A stretch of DNA of 32,666 nucleotides from Ramlibacter sp. (GTDB lineage: Bacteria; Pseudomonadota; Gammaproteobacteria; Burkholderiales; Burkholderiaceae_C), in contig JAAYCV010000058.1 of the NCBI GenBank assembly GCA_012729605.1, positions 1 through 32,666 on the forward strand. The letters are read 5' to 3'. Below the pieces are notes generated by a model. It was not told the DNA's origin. It did not search any database and saw nothing but the letters and a program-made list of their open reading frames with translations. Every line of letters starts with the position of its first letter. The stretch's first letter is position 1. This document shows positions 9,095 through 18,883 of this stretch, piece after piece. A program made the translations under genes and the position numbers.

Positions 9095-9466
9095 TCAATC
9101 CTCGTTCTTGGAACGCGAAGACACGGCCTTGGCGATCAGCGCATTCATGTCCGCCGCACGTTCCTGGGTACGATCGTAGACGAAATGCAGCGTCGGCACG
9201 GTGTGGATGTGCAGTCGCTTGAACAGGCCGTTGCGCAGGTGGCCGGCAGCGTGGTTCAGGGCTTCCTCGGTCTGTTCCGGGTCGCCAGTGAGCACACTGA
9301 AGTAGACCTTGGCGTGGGCATAGTCGGGCGTGACTTCCACGCCCTGCAGGGTGACCATGCCGACACGCGGATCCTTCAGCTCGCGCTGGATCAGTTCCGC
9401 CAGATCACGCTGGATCTGGTCGGCCACCTTGTAGCTGCGGTTGGTAGGGGCTTTCTTCTGTGCCAT
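9095..9466 (-). CDS. rbfA: 30S ribosome-binding factor RbfA
   Basis: RbfA is a KH-domain protein of 123 residues that binds late 30S precursors and is needed for 16S rRNA 5'-end maturation. The family pattern is clear: [31 protein letters not shown], then [15 protein letters not shown], and the ending [24 protein letters not shown]. The gene lies 6 bases after infB in the usual order infB-rbfA-truB. No recognisable ribosome binding site is seen in the short gap, so translation probably depends on coupling to infB. Confidence 0.97.
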   Translation of the reverse strand: MAQKKAPTNRSYKVADQIQRDLAELIQRELKDPRVGMVTLQGVEVTPDYAHAKVYFSVLTGDPEQTEEALNHAAGHLRNGLFKRLHIHTVPTLHFVYDRTQERAADMNALIAKAVSSRSKNED

Positions 9467-9472
9467 GCGGGA

Positions 9473-12445
9473 TTACAGGGTACGGGCCACTTCCTTGACT
9501 TCGAAGAATTCGAGCTGGTCGCCTTCCTTGATGTCGTTGTAGTTCTTGAGCTTGATACCGCACTCGAAGCCTTCCTTGACCTCGCGCACATCGTCCTTCA
9601 TGCGCTTCAGGGAGTCCAGCTCGCCGGTATAGATCACCACGTTGTCGCGCAGCAGGCGGAAGTTGGCGTTGCGCGTGACATAGCCGGAAGTGACCATACA
9701 GCCCGCCACGGTACCGATCTTGGACGCCACGAACACGGTGCGAATCTCGGCATGACCGATGATCTCTTCCTTCTTGTCCGGCGTCAGCATGCCGCCCATG
9801 GCTGCCTTCACGTCATCCACGGCGTCGTAAATGATGTTGTAGTAGTGGATGTCGATACCGTTGCCTTCGGCTGCCTTGCGCGCCTGGGCATCGGCACGCA
9901 CGTTGAAGCCCATGACCACGGCGTTGGAGGCAATCGCCAGGTTGATGTCGGATTCGCTGATGCCACCGACACCGGCGTACACCACCTGCACCTTGACCTC
10001 GTCGGTCGACAGCTTGAGCAGCGATGCGGCCAGCGCTTCCTGCGAACCCTGCACGTCGGCCTTGATGATGATGGGCAGGTGCTTGACCTCGCCCGCCTCC
10101 ATGTTGGCGAACATGTTTTCCAGCTTGGCCGCCTGTTGCTTGGCCAGCTTGGTATCGCGCAGCTTGCCGGAACGGTAGTTGGCGATTTCACGGGCACGAC
10201 GCTCATCGGCCAGCACCATGAATTCGTCGCCAGCCTGCGGCACTTCGGTCAGGCCCTGGATTTCCACCGGGATGGACGGGCCAGCCGACTTGGTCGGCCT
10301 GCCGTTCTCGTCGACCATGGCACGCACGCGACCCCAGGTCTGGCCTGCCAGCACCACGTCGCCGGCCTTGATGGTACCGGACTGCACCAGCACCGTGGCC
10401 ACCGGGCCGCGGCCCTTGTCCAGCTGGGCCTCGATCACCAGGCCCTTGGCCATGGCGTCCACCGGCGCCTTCAGCTCCAGTACTTCGGCCTGCAGCAGCA
10501 CGTGCTCCAGCAGTTCGTCGATACCCATGCCGGTCTTGGAGGACACCGGCACGAACGGGGAATCGCCGCCGTACTCTTCCGGCACCACTTCCTCGTTCAC
10601 CAGCTCGCCCTTGACGCGCTCGATGTTGGCTTCAGGCTTGTCGGCCTTGGTCAGCGCCACCACGATCGGCACACCGGCCGCTTTCGCGTGCTTGATAGCC
10701 TCGCGCGTCTGCGGCATCACGCCGTCGTCGGAGGCACAGACCAGGATCACGATGTCGGTGGCCTGGGCACCGCGTGCACGCATGGCGGTAAACGCCTCGT
10801 GGCCCGGAGTGTCCAGGAAGGTGACGATGCCACGCTCGGTTTCCACATGGTAGGCACCAATGTGCTGCGTGATGCCGCCGGCTTCGCCCACCGCCACCTT
10901 GGCGCGGCGGATGTAGTCCAGCAGCGAGGTCTTGCCGTGGTCCACGTGGCCCATCACGGTCACCACCGGGGCACGCGGCAGCAGTTCTGCGCTTTGTGCT
11001 TCCACTTCTTCCTGGGTGAAGGCTTCCGGATCGTCCAGGGCTGCTTGTACAGCAACGTGGCCCAGTTCTTCCACCAGAATCATGGCGGTGTCCTGGTCCA
11101 GCGACTGGTTGATGGTCACCATCTGGCCTAGCTTCATCAGGGCCTTGATCACCTCGGAGGCCTTGATCGCCATCTTGTGGGCCAGTTCGCCCACGGTGAT
11201 GGTCTCAGGCACATGGATCTCGAGTTGCTTGAACTCGACCGGTGCCTGCGGCTGGCGGTCTTCCTGGTGGCCACGGCGATCGCCGCGACGGCCCTTGGGA
11301 CCACTGCGCCAGTTGTTGCCACCGCGGCTGTTGGCCGTGGTGTCACCGCGCGTCTTGATTTCGCCGCGCTTCTTGTTCTCGCCGTCGCCAGCCCAGCTGG
11401 AGGACAGTTTGGCCGACTTGACTTCCTTGGTACCGGCCGTCTTGTCGGCACCTGCGGCGGCCGGCTTGGCGGCAGCCTTGTCGGCACCAGCGGCCGGCTT
11501 GTGCAGCGTGCCCTTGGTCGGCTTCGGCTCTTCCGGCTTCTTGGCCGTCAGCACCTTGGCCGGCGCGTTCATCATGGCACGGATGGCTTCCGCCTCGGCC
11601 AGGGCCTTGCGGCGGCGCTCTTCCAGATCGCGGGCACGGGCGGCTTCTTCATCGGCCTGGGCCTTGCGGGCAGCTTCAGCATCGGCCTTGGCTTTCGCCT
11701 TGGCGGCCTCGGCATCAATACGGGCCTGCTCCTCCGCCTGGGCGGCCTGCTCCTGCTCGCGTTCGCGCTGGACAGCAGCGTCACGCGCAGCAGCGGCACG
11801 CTCGACGCTCTCGGCGCGGGCCTGCTGGATTGCGGCGACTTCGGCTTCGGCGCGGGCACGGGCTTCGGCACGCGCCTTTTCCGGATCCTGCGCAGCCTCG
11901 GCCGCGGCAGCCTCGGCGGCAGCACGTGCTTCGGCTTCGGCACGGGCGCGCTCTTCCGCTTCGCGGCGGGCGCGCTCCTCGGCTTCACGCTGGCGTGCTT
12001 CTTCTTCCTCGCGCTGGCGGCGCTTCTCGGCCAGCTCTTCTTCCTGGCGACGCAGCAGTTCAGCCTGCTGCAGCGCCTCTTCTTCGCGGCGGCGCAGTTC
12101 CAGCTCGTCGGCAGACGGCTCGGTCGGCGTCACGCTGGCTTCAATGTCTTCACGCTTGATCAGGGTGCGCTTCTTGCGCACTTCGACCGGGATGGTACGG
12201 GCCTTGCCAGTGGCATCGGCCTGCTTGATCTCGCTGGTGGAACGGCGCGTGAGCACGATCTTCTTGCGCTCGCCGGTATTGCCGTGGCTGCTGCGCAGGA
12301 AATCCAGCAGCATGCGCTTGTCGGCTTCAGTCAGGGAGTCGCTGGCGCTGGACTTGTTCACGCCAGCGCTGTTGAGCTGGGACAGCAGAGCCTCGGGGCT
12401 CTTGTTCAGCTCGGCAGCAAAATCTGCAACAGTGGTGTTTGTCAT
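9473..12445 (-). CDS. infB: Translation initiation factor IF-2
   Basis: IF-2 brings fMet-tRNA to the 30S subunit and drives subunit joining with GTP. The 990-residue protein has an N-terminal IF2N domain (1-50, [19 protein letters not shown]), then a very long charged Ala/Glu/Arg region (about 112-295) that looks like one extended helix, a Lys/Gly-rich linker to about 400, a second IF2N-like domain (408-470), and the GTPase core with G1 GHVDHGKT (499-506), G3 DTPGHE (545-550) and G4 TKAD (599-602). The first position of G4 is Thr rather than the common Asn. C-terminal domains end in [13 protein letters not shown]. An AAGGGG site lies upstream of the ATG. It lies 19 bases after nusA. Confidence 0.98.
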   Translation of the reverse strand: MTNTTVADFAAELNKSPEALLSQLNSAGVNKSSASDSLTEADKRMLLDFLRSSHGNTGERKKIVLTRRSTSEIKQADATGKARTIPVEVRKKRTLIKREDIEASVTPTEPSADELELRRREEEALQQAELLRRQEEELAEKRRQREEEEARQREAEERARREAEERARAEAEARAAAEAAAAEAAQDPEKARAEARARAEAEVAAIQQARAESVERAAAARDAAVQREREQEQAAQAEEQARIDAEAAKAKAKADAEAARKAQADEEAARARDLEERRRKALAEAEAIRAMMNAPAKVLTAKKPEEPKPTKGTLHKPAAGADKAAAKPAAAGADKTAGTKEVKSAKLSSSWAGDGENKKRGEIKTRGDTTANSRGGNNWRSGPKGRRGDRRGHQEDRQPQAPVEFKQLEIHVPETITVGELAHKMAIKASEVIKALMKLGQMVTINQSLDQDTAMILVEELGHVAVQAALDDPEAFTQEEVEAQSAELLPRAPVVTVMGHVDHGKTSLLDYIRRAKVAVGEAGGITQHIGAYHVETERGIVTFLDTPGHEAFTAMRARGAQATDIVILVCASDDGVMPQTREAIKHAKAAGVPIVVALTKADKPEANIERVKGELVNEEVVPEEYGGDSPFVPVSSKTGMGIDELLEHVLLQAEVLELKAPVDAMAKGLVIEAQLDKGRGPVATVLVQSGTIKAGDVVLAGQTWGRVRAMVDENGRPTKSAGPSIPVEIQGLTEVPQAGDEFMVLADERRAREIANYRSGKLRDTKLAKQQAAKLENMFANMEAGEVKHLPIIIKADVQGSQEALAASLLKLSTDEVKVQVVYAGVGGISESDINLAIASNAVVMGFNVRADAQARKAAEGNGIDIHYYNIIYDAVDDVKAAMGGMLTPDKKEEIIGHAEIRTVFVASKIGTVAGCMVTSGYVTRNANFRLLRDNVVIYTGELDSLKRMKDDVREVKEGFECGIKLKNYNDIKEGDQLEFFEVKEVARTL

Positions 12446-12464
12446 TGTGTTCTTACCCCTTTCC

Positions 12465-13952
12465 TTAGCCCTGGTCCTCGTCGAACCAGTGTTCGCGGGC
12501 CTTCATGATCAGCGCGGTAGCAGCTTCTTCATCGAGGCCGGCAATCTCCACGAGCTCATCGGTCGCCAGGTCGGCCAGCTCGTCACGCGTATGTACTTCG
12601 GCTGCAGCCAGCTTGGCCAGCAGCTCCGGCGTCATGCCTTCCAGGTCACGCAGGTCGAGCGCGGTGTCATCCACGCTTTCTTCCTGGGCGATGGCCATGG
12701 TCAGCAGCGCATCCTTGGCACGGGCACGCAGTTCGTTCACCGTGTCTTCGTCGAAGGCCTCGATTTCCAGCATTTCCTGCAGCGGCACGTAAGCCACTTC
12801 TTCCAGGCTGGTAAAGCCTTCCTCGATCAGGATGTCGGCGATTTCCTCGTCCACATCCAGCTTGCTCATGAACAGGGTGCGCATTTCCTGCTGCTCGCTG
12901 GCCTGCTTTTCGGCAGACTCGGCAGCGTCCATGATGTTGATCTTCCAGCCGGTCAGGTCGGAGGCCAGGCGCACGTTCTGGCCGCCACGGCCAATCGCCA
13001 CCGCCAGGTTTTCCTCGTCCACGACCACGTCCATGGCGTGCTTTTCCTCATCGACCACGATGGACTGCACGTTGGCCGGAGCCAGCGCGCCAATCACGAA
13101 CTGGGCCGGATCCTCGCTCCACAGCACGATGTCGACACGCTCGCCAGCCAGTTCGTTGGTGACGGCGGTCACGCGGCTGCCGCGCACGCCGACACAGGTA
13201 CCGATCGGGTCAATGCGCTGGTCGTGCGCGACCACGGCGATCTTGGCACGGCTACCCGGATCACGCGCGCAGGACTTGATCTCCAGCAGGCCCTGCTCGA
13301 TTTCAGGCACTTCCTGGCGGAACAGCTCCATCATGAAGGCCGGCGCGGAGCGCGACAGCATGATGGGGGCACCACGCTGGGTGGTATCGACTTCCATGAT
13401 CATGGCACGCAGGCGGTCGCCGGTGCGGAAGTTTTCCTTGGGAATGGTTTCGCTACGGCGCAGGCGACCTTCGACACGGCCGCTTTCGACGATCAGGTCG
13501 CCCTTGTCCATGCGCTTGACGGTACCGCTGAAGATCTTCTCGCCGCGATCCAGGAAGTCGCGCAGCAGCATGTCGCGCTCGGCGTCGCGGATGCGCTGCA
13601 GCACCACCTGCTTGGCCGTCATGGCACCGATACGGCCGATCGGCATCGATTCCACCTGCTCCTCGATGAAATCGCCTTCGACGACGTCAGCGACGCGCTC
13701 CTGCGCATCCATCAGCAGTTCTTCGGCGTCGGGGTTTTGCAGGCCGGCCTCGTTCGGCACCACCAGCCAGCGGCGGAAGGTGTCGTATTCACCGGTTTCA
13801 CGGTCGATGGCGACGCGGATATCCACCTCGCCTTCATACAACTTGCGCGTGGCCTGGGCCAGCGCCATCTCGATGGCGCCGAAGACGACATCACGGTCAA
13901 CGTTCTTTTCGCGGGCAATGGCCTCGACCAGCATCAGCAGTTCGCGATTCAT
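12465..13952 (-). CDS. nusA: Transcription termination/antitermination factor NusA
   Basis: NusA binds RNA polymerase and controls pausing, intrinsic termination and rRNA antitermination. The protein has 495 residues, the E. coli length. In order: the polymerase-binding N-terminal domain (1-125, [19 protein letters not shown]), S1 domain (about 136-200, [17 protein letters not shown]), KH1 with [12 protein letters not shown]2 with [18 protein letters not shown], then two acidic C-terminal repeats (about 365-430 and 445-495) that in E. coli contact polymerase alpha and phage N. GGAG lies 10 bases before the ATG. It follows rimP by 45 bases. NusA strengthens intrinsic termination, so the terminator in the operon leader is a likely point of self-control. 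Confidence 0.98.
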   Translation of the reverse strand: MNRELLMLVEAIAREKNVDRDVVFGAIEMALAQATRKLYEGEVDIRVAIDRETGEYDTFRRWLVVPNEAGLQNPDAEELLMDAQERVADVVEGDFIEEQVESMPIGRIGAMTAKQVVLQRIRDAERDMLLRDFLDRGEKIFSGTVKRMDKGDLIVESGRVEGRLRRSETIPKENFRTGDRLRAMIMEVDTTQRGAPIMLSRSAPAFMMELFRQEVPEIEQGLLEIKSCARDPGSRAKIAVVAHDQRIDPIGTCVGVRGSRVTAVTNELAGERVDIVLWSEDPAQFVIGALAPANVQSIVVDEEKHAMDVVVDEENLAVAIGRGGQNVRLASDLTGWKINIMDAAESAEKQASEQQEMRTLFMSKLDVDEEIADILIEEGFTSLEEVAYVPLQEMLEIEAFDEDTVNELRARAKDALLTMAIAQEESVDDTALDLRDLEGMTPELLAKLAAAEVHTRDELADLATDELVEIAGLDEEAATALIMKAREHWFDEDQG

Positions 13953-13997
13953 GGTGTGGTTCTCCGTTTCTTGTTCGCTAGGATATTGGAGCCTGTA

Positions 13998-14588
13998 TCA
14001 GGACTCGGAATCAGGTTCGGCCGCATCGGGAACGGCACGGCGACGGCCCTTGAAGTCGACCACCGGGGCCAGTCGGGCCTCGCGGATCTCGTCCAGGGTG
14101 AAGCCCAGCGCCTGCAGCGGTGCCGGCGGACGCTTCTTGCTCACGCGCACACCGGGCTTGGCCGGCGGCGCATCGCTCCAGACCACCTGCCAGCCGGCTT
14201 CGGTCTTTTCGAGCGTGCCACGGAACTTCTTGCGGCTGGCAGCAATGCCGGCCTCGTTCTCGCCAATGGGTTCCAGCAGGGTGATGTCGACCTCTTCGCC
14301 AAGGAAGCGTTCGAAATCCAGTGCGTGGCGCAGCAGCCGGTCAATGCCGGGCGAGGAGACTTCCAGGCGGTGGTAATCCACGGCCTCGACCTCGAACACG
14401 TATTGCAGCTGGCGCGAGACACGCTCGCAATCCTCGATGGTGACGAACTGCTCGGGCAGTTCGGCATGCTCGGGCAGCCACGGCAGGTCGATGGTAATGC
14501 GCAACACGCCCCCGGCGGCGCGCTCGATTTCCACGAGGTCCAGCCCCAAGCCCTGTACGGTTTGTTCCACCAATTCCTGCAATGCCAC
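13998..14588 (-). CDS. rimP: Ribosome maturation factor RimP
   Basis: RimP (YhbC) is needed for assembly of the 30S subunit, acting on the head domain. The sequence begins ALQELVEQTVQGLGLDLVEIE and has LRITIDLP, FVTIEDCERVSRQLQYVFEVE and the canonical YRLEVSSPGIDRLL-like motif (YHRLEVSSPGIDRLLRHALDF), with a basic C-terminal tail. The start is read as GTG at 14588, giving 196 residues: no ATG lies near it in frame, the family N-terminus begins exactly here, and AGGA lies about 8 bases upstream. It is the first gene of the rimP-nusA-infB operon. The open frame continues far upstream but that part is antisense to fabI and not coding. Confidence 0.95.
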   Translation of the reverse strand: MALQELVEQTVQGLGLDLVEIERAAGGVLRITIDLPWLPEHAELPEQFVTIEDCERVSRQLQYVFEVEAVDYHRLEVSSPGIDRLLRHALDFERFLGEEVDITLLEPIGENEAGIAASRKKFRGTLEKTEAGWQVVWSDAPPAKPGVRVSKKRPPAPLQALGFTLDEIREARLAPVVDFKGRRRAVPDAAEPDSES

Positions 14589-14641
14589 GCGTATATCCTG
14601 ATCCCTGTGATTGATTGAATGCTGCAAGCCGTTGATTACAA

Positions 14642-14662
14642 TGAAAAAATCAAGCGTCTTGC
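14642..14662 (-). terminator. Weak second terminator-like element in rimP leader
   Basis: On the minus strand a short CAAG-ACG-CTTG hairpin (14651-14661) is followed by an A and six T (14644-14649). The four-pair stem is too weak to call on its own; it is noted because it lies in the same leader as the strong terminator at 14685-14715. Confidence 0.2.
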
Positions 14663-14684
14663 AAGGCGATCCACCAGCTTGGAC

Positions 14685-14715
14685 AAAAAAAATGGGCGGT
14701 TGAAAACCGACCCAT
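14685..14715 (-). terminator. Intrinsic terminator in the rimP-nusA-infB leader (likely attenuator)
   Basis: Read on the minus strand, a 10-bp stem (ATGGG and CGGTT arms with one bulged base, loop of three) at 14692-14715 runs straight into eight T (14692-14685). It lies about 35-60 bases after the predicted start of transcription and 97 bases before the rimP start codon, so it can only act inside the leader. No tRNA or open frame lies between promoter and terminator. NusA, the product of the second gene, is known to enhance such terminators, which makes feedback attenuation plausible. Confidence 0.8.
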
Positions 14716-14747
14716 ATTGCTTTTATGCTTGATGGTGATAAGCGTGT

Positions 14748-14776
14748 ATTATAGACGATCCGCCTGCACGGGACAA
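14748..14776 (-). promoter_or_regulatory. Strong sigma-70 promoter of the rimP-nusA-infB operon
   Basis: TTGTCC (14771-14776) and a perfect TATAAT (14748-14753) on the minus strand are exactly 17 bases apart. Transcription would start near 14741, leaving a leader of about 150 bases before rimP. The position between divergent fabI and rimP fits. Confidence 0.8.
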
Positions 14777-14855
14777 GCCCTTGGCGATAAAATGACATAC
14801 AAGGCCTGCCGCTGTCGCGCGCGGCCATCCACAATAGCAAAAAAGGACACACTCC

Positions 14856-15662
14856 ATGGGTTTTCTGACCGGCAAGAAGCTGCTGATTACCGGCCTCCTC
14901 TCCAACCGCTCCATTGCCTACGGCATCGCCAAGGCCTGCCACGAGCAAGGTGCCGAACTGGCATTCAGCTACGTGGGCGAGCGCTTCAAGGACCGCATCA
15001 CCGAATTTGCCGCCGAATTTGGCAGCAATCTGGTATTTGAATGCGATGTCGGCAGTGACGAATCCGTGGCCCGGCTGTTCGCCGACCTGAGCCAGACCTG
15101 GCCCAAGTTCGACGGTTTTGTACACAGCATCGGCTTTGCCCCGCGTGAAGCCATCTCCGGCAAGTTCCTGGACGGCCTGACGCGCGAAAACTACCAGACT
15201 GCACTGGACATCAGCGCCTACAGCTTCCCGGCCATGACCAAGGCCGCGCTGCCCTACCTGAACGACAAGTCCTCGGTACTGACCCTGTCCTACCTGGGCG
15301 CCGTGCGCACCATCCCCAACTACAACACCATGGGCGTGGCCAAGGCCGCACTGGAAGCCTCGGTGCGCTACATGGCCGAATCGCTGGGCCGCATGGAAGA
15401 CGGCCGCTGCATCCGCGTCAACGGCGTCAGCGCCGGCCCGGTCAAGACGCTGGCTGCCAGCGGCATCAAGGACTTCGGCAAGCTGCTGGCCTACATGGCG
15501 GCCAACGCCCCGCTGCGCCGCAACGTGACGATCGAGGAAGTCGGCAACGTCTGCGCCTTCCTGCTGTCCGATCTGGCTTCCGGCGTCACGGCCGAGATCA
15601 GCTATGTCGATTGCGGCTTCAGCCAGACGGCTGGCCTGGGTTCCGATTACGACAAGGCCTGA
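14856..15662 (+). CDS. fabI: Enoyl-ACP reductase FabI
   Basis: FabI reduces enoyl-ACP with NADH, the last step of each fatty-acid elongation round, and is the target of triclosan and isoniazid-like inhibitors. The 268-residue short-chain-dehydrogenase fold shows the cofactor region ITGLLSNRSIAYGIAKA (11-27), VHSIGFAP (89-96), and the active-site residues Y146, Y156 and K163 in the spacing Tyr-x6-Lys typical of FabI; numbering equals E. coli. The family ending DVGSD-type acidic turn and SYVDCGF (604-region codons) are normal. The start has AAAGGA about 9 bases upstream. The gene is alone, divergent from rimP, and ends in a strong terminator. Confidence 0.98.
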   Translation: MGFLTGKKLLITGLLSNRSIAYGIAKACHEQGAELAFSYVGERFKDRITEFAAEFGSNLVFECDVGSDESVARLFADLSQTWPKFDGFVHSIGFAPREAISGKFLDGLTRENYQTALDISAYSFPAMTKAALPYLNDKSSVLTLSYLGAVRTIPNYNTMGVAKAALEASVRYMAESLGRMEDGRCIRVNGVSAGPVKTLAASGIKDFGKLLAYMAANAPLRRNVTIEEVGNVCAFLLSDLASGVTAEISYVDCGFSQTAGLGSDYDKA

Positions 15663-15683
15663 TCGCCCTGGCCTGAACAACAG

Positions 15684-15719
15684 AAAAGCGCCCTGACCAG
15701 ACGGTCAGGGCGCTTTTTT
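15684..15719 (+). terminator. Bidirectional rho-independent terminator (fabI / decarboxylase)
   Basis: A perfect 15-bp stem (15684-15698 with 15703-15717), loop AGAC, with a run of six T after it on the plus strand and four T on the minus strand. It lies between convergent fabI and the decarboxylase gene and can serve both. Confidence 0.93.
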
Positions 15720-15771
15720 CATGTGCTAAGCCGGCAGCTACCGGGAACGGGCGCCGCAGCGCCCTGCCCGC

Positions 15772-18129
15772 TCAGAAGTTGCTGGAGAACGGCGAATGGT
15801 GCTGCGTCTGGATCATGTCATCCATGGTCAGCGCCGGCGCCTGCTTGGGTTCGCCTTCGGCCACGCAATCGGCGTAAAAACGGCGCTCGCCGTTCTCGTC
15901 GACCTGCTCGACCAGGCCGTGGATATCGGTCTCGAAGCCCGGGCACTTGCGGGCGAACTCGCGCGCAAACTTCAGGTAGTCGACGATCTTGCGGTTGAAC
16001 ACCTCGCCCGGGATCAGCAGCGGGATACCCGGCGGGTACGGCGTCAGCAGGCCAACGGTGACACGGCCTTCCAGCTGGTCGATCTCGACGCGCTCGGTGC
16101 GGCGGCGCGCGATGTGCGCGTAGGCATCGGCCGGCGTCATCGCCGGGGCCAGCTCGGACAGGTACATCTCGGTCGTCAGACGGGCAATGTCGTACTCGGC
16201 GTACAGCGTGTGCACGTGCTGGCACAGGTCACGCAGACCCATGCGCTCGTAGCGGCGGTGCGACTGGCAGAACTCCGGCATGACGCGCCACATCGGCTGG
16301 TTCTTGTCGTAATCATCCTTGAACTGCTGCAGCTCAGTCAGCATGGTGTTCCAGCGGCCCTTGGTGATGCCGATGGTGAACATGATGAAGAAGCTGTACA
16401 GACCGGTCTTCTCGACCACCACGCCATGCTCGGCCAGGTACTTGGTGACGATGCTGGCCGGAATGCCGGTTTCGTCAAAGGTGCCGTCCATGCGCAGGCC
16501 CGGCGTGACGATGGTCGCCTTGATCGGGTCCAGCATGTTGAAGCCATCGGCCAGGTCGCCAAAACCGTGCCAGGACTGGTCGTCCGGTTCGCCGCTGCGG
16601 ATGATCCAGTCGTCGGCGCGGCCCATGCCCTCGTCGGCAAAGCTTTCCGGACCCCAGACCTGGAACCACCAGTCGTTGCCGAATTCCTGCTCGACCTTGC
16701 GCATGGCACGGCGGAAGTCCAGCGCCTCGGCGATGCTTTCCTCGACCAGCGCGGTGCCGCCCGGCGGCTCCATCATGGCAGCTGCCACGTCACAACTGGC
16801 GATGATGCTGTACTGCGGGCTGGTCGACGTGTGCATCAGGTAGGCTTCGTTGAACAGGTAGCTGTCCAGCTTGCGCTCCTGCGAATCCTGCACCAGCACA
16901 TGGCTGGCCTGGCTGATACCGGCCAGCAGCTTGTGGATGGACTGCGTGGAATACACCATGGTCTTGGACGGACGGCTGCGCTTGCGGCCCATGGCGTGGA
17001 AGGTGCCATAGAACGGGTGGAAGGCCGCGTGCGGCAGCCAGGCCTCGTCAAAGTGCAGGTTGTCGACAAAACCGTCCACCATCTGCTTGATGGTCTCGGT
17101 GTTGTAGAGCACACCGTCGTAGGTGGATTGCGTCAGCGTCAGGATGCGCGGCTTCACCGTATCCGGGTCCACGCCCTTGAGCAGCGGGTTGGCTGCAATC
17201 TTGGCGCGGATCGCTTCGGGGCTGAATTCCTCTTGCGGAATCGGACCGATGATGCCGAAGTGGTTGCGCGTCGGCTTCAGGAACACCGGAATCGCGCCAG
17301 TCATGATGATGGCGTGCAGGTTGGACTTGTGGCAGTTGCGGTCGACCACCACCACGTCACCGGCGGCCACGGTATGGTGCCAGACGATCTTGTTGCTGGT
17401 GCTGGTGCCGTTGGTGACAAAGAAGCAATGGTCGGCATTGAAGATGCGCGCAGCATTGCGCTCGGATTCCCCAATGGCACCGTTGTGGTCCAGCAGCTGG
17501 CCGAGTTCCTCGACCGCGTTGCAGACGTCGGCGCGCAGCATGTTCTCGCCGTAGAACTGGTGGTACATCTGGCCGATGGGCGATTTCAGGAAAGCCACAC
17601 CGCCGGAGTGACCAGGACAGTGCCAGGAGTAGGAGCCATCTTCGGCATAGTCCAGCAACGCCTTGAAGAACGGCGGCTGGATATATTCCAGATAGGCCTT
17701 GGCCTCGCGGATGATGTGGCGCGCCACGAATTCGGGCGTGTCCTCGAACATGTGGATGAAGCCGTGCAGCTCGCGCAGGATGTCGTTGGGCAGGTGGCGG
17801 CTGGTCTTGGTTTCGCCGTAGACGTAGATCGGCACATCCTCGTTCTTGCGGCGCACTTCCTCGATGAAGTTGCGCAGGTTCTCGACCGCCAGGCTGACGT
17901 CGTTATCGCTGTTGACATCAGTGAATTCCTCGTCGTCGATCGACAGGATGAAGGCGCTGGCGCGGCTCTGCTGCTGGGCAAACTGGGTCAGGTCACCATA
18001 GCTGGTCACGCCTACCACCTCGAAGCCCTCACTCTCGATGGCCTCGGCCAGGGCGCGGATACCCAGGCCGGAAATGTTTTCGGCGCGGTAGTCTTCGTCG
18101 ATGATCACGATCGGGAAGCGGAATTTCAC
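15772..18129 (-). CDS. Orn/Lys/Arg decarboxylase, biodegradative type
   Basis: A 785-residue fold-type I PLP decarboxylase of the large inducible class, which removes CO2 from arginine, lysine or ornithine to make polyamines and, in enterobacteria, to consume acid. The N-terminal 130 residues form the response-regulator-like wing domain. The PLP core contains TNGTSTSNK (239-247), the cofactor aspartate D361 in FDEAWLPHAAFHP and the Schiff-base lysine K400 in STQSIHKLLAGISQASH. The C-terminal domain follows with GRVTVGLLTPYPPGIPLLIPGE near residue 700. Which amino acid is used cannot be told from these motifs. The gene is not next to an antiporter. GGGGGAG-like purines precede the ATG, and a hairpin lies in its leader. 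Confidence 0.93.
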   Translation of the reverse strand: MKFRFPIVIIDEDYRAENISGLGIRALAEAIESEGFEVVGVTSYGDLTQFAQQQSRASAFILSIDDEEFTDVNSDNDVSLAVENLRNFIEEVRRKNEDVPIYVYGETKTSRHLPNDILRELHGFIHMFEDTPEFVARHIIREAKAYLEYIQPPFFKALLDYAEDGSYSWHCPGHSGGVAFLKSPIGQMYHQFYGENMLRADVCNAVEELGQLLDHNGAIGESERNAARIFNADHCFFVTNGTSTSNKIVWHHTVAAGDVVVVDRNCHKSNLHAIIMTGAIPVFLKPTRNHFGIIGPIPQEEFSPEAIRAKIAANPLLKGVDPDTVKPRILTLTQSTYDGVLYNTETIKQMVDGFVDNLHFDEAWLPHAAFHPFYGTFHAMGRKRSRPSKTMVYSTQSIHKLLAGISQASHVLVQDSQERKLDSYLFNEAYLMHTSTSPQYSIIASCDVAAAMMEPPGGTALVEESIAEALDFRRAMRKVEQEFGNDWWFQVWGPESFADEGMGRADDWIIRSGEPDDQSWHGFGDLADGFNMLDPIKATIVTPGLRMDGTFDETGIPASIVTKYLAEHGVVVEKTGLYSFFIMFTIGITKGRWNTMLTELQQFKDDYDKNQPMWRVMPEFCQSHRRYERMGLRDLCQHVHTLYAEYDIARLTTEMYLSELAPAMTPADAYAHIARRRTERVEIDQLEGRVTVGLLTPYPPGIPLLIPGEVFNRKIVDYLKFAREFARKCPGFETDIHGLVEQVDENGERRFYADCVAEGEPKQAPALTMDDMIQTQHHSPFSSNF

Positions 18130-18152
18130 GGGGGAGTTCTCCTTGGCATGGC

Positions 18153-18177
18153 AAAACAGGCCGCAAGAACGGCCTGT
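18153..18177 (-). promoter_or_regulatory. Hairpin with short T-run in the decarboxylase leader
   Basis: On the minus strand ACAGGCCG and CGGCCTGT (18177-18170 and 18163-18156) form a perfect 8-bp stem with a six-base loop, followed by four T, ending 24 bases before the decarboxylase start codon. It resembles a weak intrinsic terminator and may be an attenuator. Upstream, TTGACA near 18229-18234 and TATGAT or TATGCC further down are possible promoter pieces, but none is well spaced. Confidence 0.5.
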
Positions 18178-18385
18178 ATCGAATAACCGCCATCATAGTG
18201 GCTGGACGGCATAACAGGTGCAGAAAAGTGTCAAAAAGACCGCGTCGTCTGCTGCGATGCTGCAGTGCGACAACGCCGGGAACCTGTCGTGCCTGCGATG
18301 ATCCAACAAAGCCGTCACAACCATATGACAATAGGCATGCCCCTGCAACCCGCAGGCGCACTGCTCAAGCGGAGGAAGCAACACA

Positions 18386-18823
18386 ATGGAAACCTCAACC
18401 CTGTGGTGGATTGCCGTAGTCCTGCTGTTGGGCGCGGAGCTGCTGACCGGCACCTTTTTCCTGCTGATGATGGCGCTGGCCGCCATCATGGGTGCGCTGT
18501 CGGCACATCTGGGCCTGGGGCTGCCGGCGCAGCTGATCATCGCCGCCCTGTCCGGCTCACTGCTGACGGTGGGCTGGTACCTGCTGCGCAAGAAGCGCAA
18601 GCTGGCCACGACCGATCCCGACCGTAGCGCCACGCGCAACAAGCTGGATATCGGCAGCGTGGTGATGGTCGAAGCCTGGCAACCCGATGGCACCACCGAT
18701 GTGCAATACCGTGGCGCGCGCTGGCAGGCCATCGCCGCCAACCCGCAGCAGCCGCCCGTCAGCGGCCGCCACACCGTGACCGATATCCGCGGCAGCCAGC
18801 TGGTGCTCAGCCCGGCCGCCTGA
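18386..18823 (+). CDS. NfeD family membrane protein
   Basis: A short NfeD (NfeD1b type) of 145 residues. Three membrane segments are visible at about 6-26, 28-42 and 48-66, followed by a basic turn RKKRK and a soluble OB-fold domain at about 85-143 (DIGSVVMVEAWQPDG, YRGARWQAIA). NfeD proteins act with neighbouring SPFH proteins in bacterial membrane microdomains; the SPFH partner is encoded 60 bases downstream on the same strand. GGAGGAAG lies 7-14 bases before the ATG. It is divergent from the decarboxylase gene across a 256-bp gap. Confidence 0.92.
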   Translation: METSTLWWIAVVLLLGAELLTGTFFLLMMALAAIMGALSAHLGLGLPAQLIIAALSGSLLTVGWYLLRKKRKLATTDPDRSATRNKLDIGSVVMVEAWQPDGTTDVQYRGARWQAIAANPQQPPVSGRHTVTDIRGSQLVLSPAA

Positions 18824-18883
18824 CTGTCATCCCGCCGGGCTATAGTGCCCAGACGCCCTATCGACCATCCATCTGGAGTTTTC

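Noticed and set aside
11570-12110. GC-rich quasi-repeat stretch inside infB
   Set aside because: It encodes the Ala/Glu/Arg helix of IF-2, a normal variable part of the factor, without frameshift or exact repeat units.
10932-14618. A 1228-codon open frame on the plus strand across infB, nusA and rimP
   Set aside because: It is antisense to three certain genes, and high-GC codon use leaves the opposite frame free of stops. The product is low-complexity Ser/Arg-rich and then His/Gly-rich with no family pattern.
15796-18186. A 796-codon open frame on the plus strand opposite the decarboxylase gene
   Set aside because: Mirror of a well-supported PLP decarboxylase; composition is rich in Val, His, Gly and Leu, as expected for antisense translation in this GC range.
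18845-18883. An earlier start codon for the SPFH protein
   Set aside because: It would add 13 residues (MPRRPIDHPSGVF) before the membrane anchor; the ATG at 18884 has GGAG at proper spacing and gives the family N-terminus.
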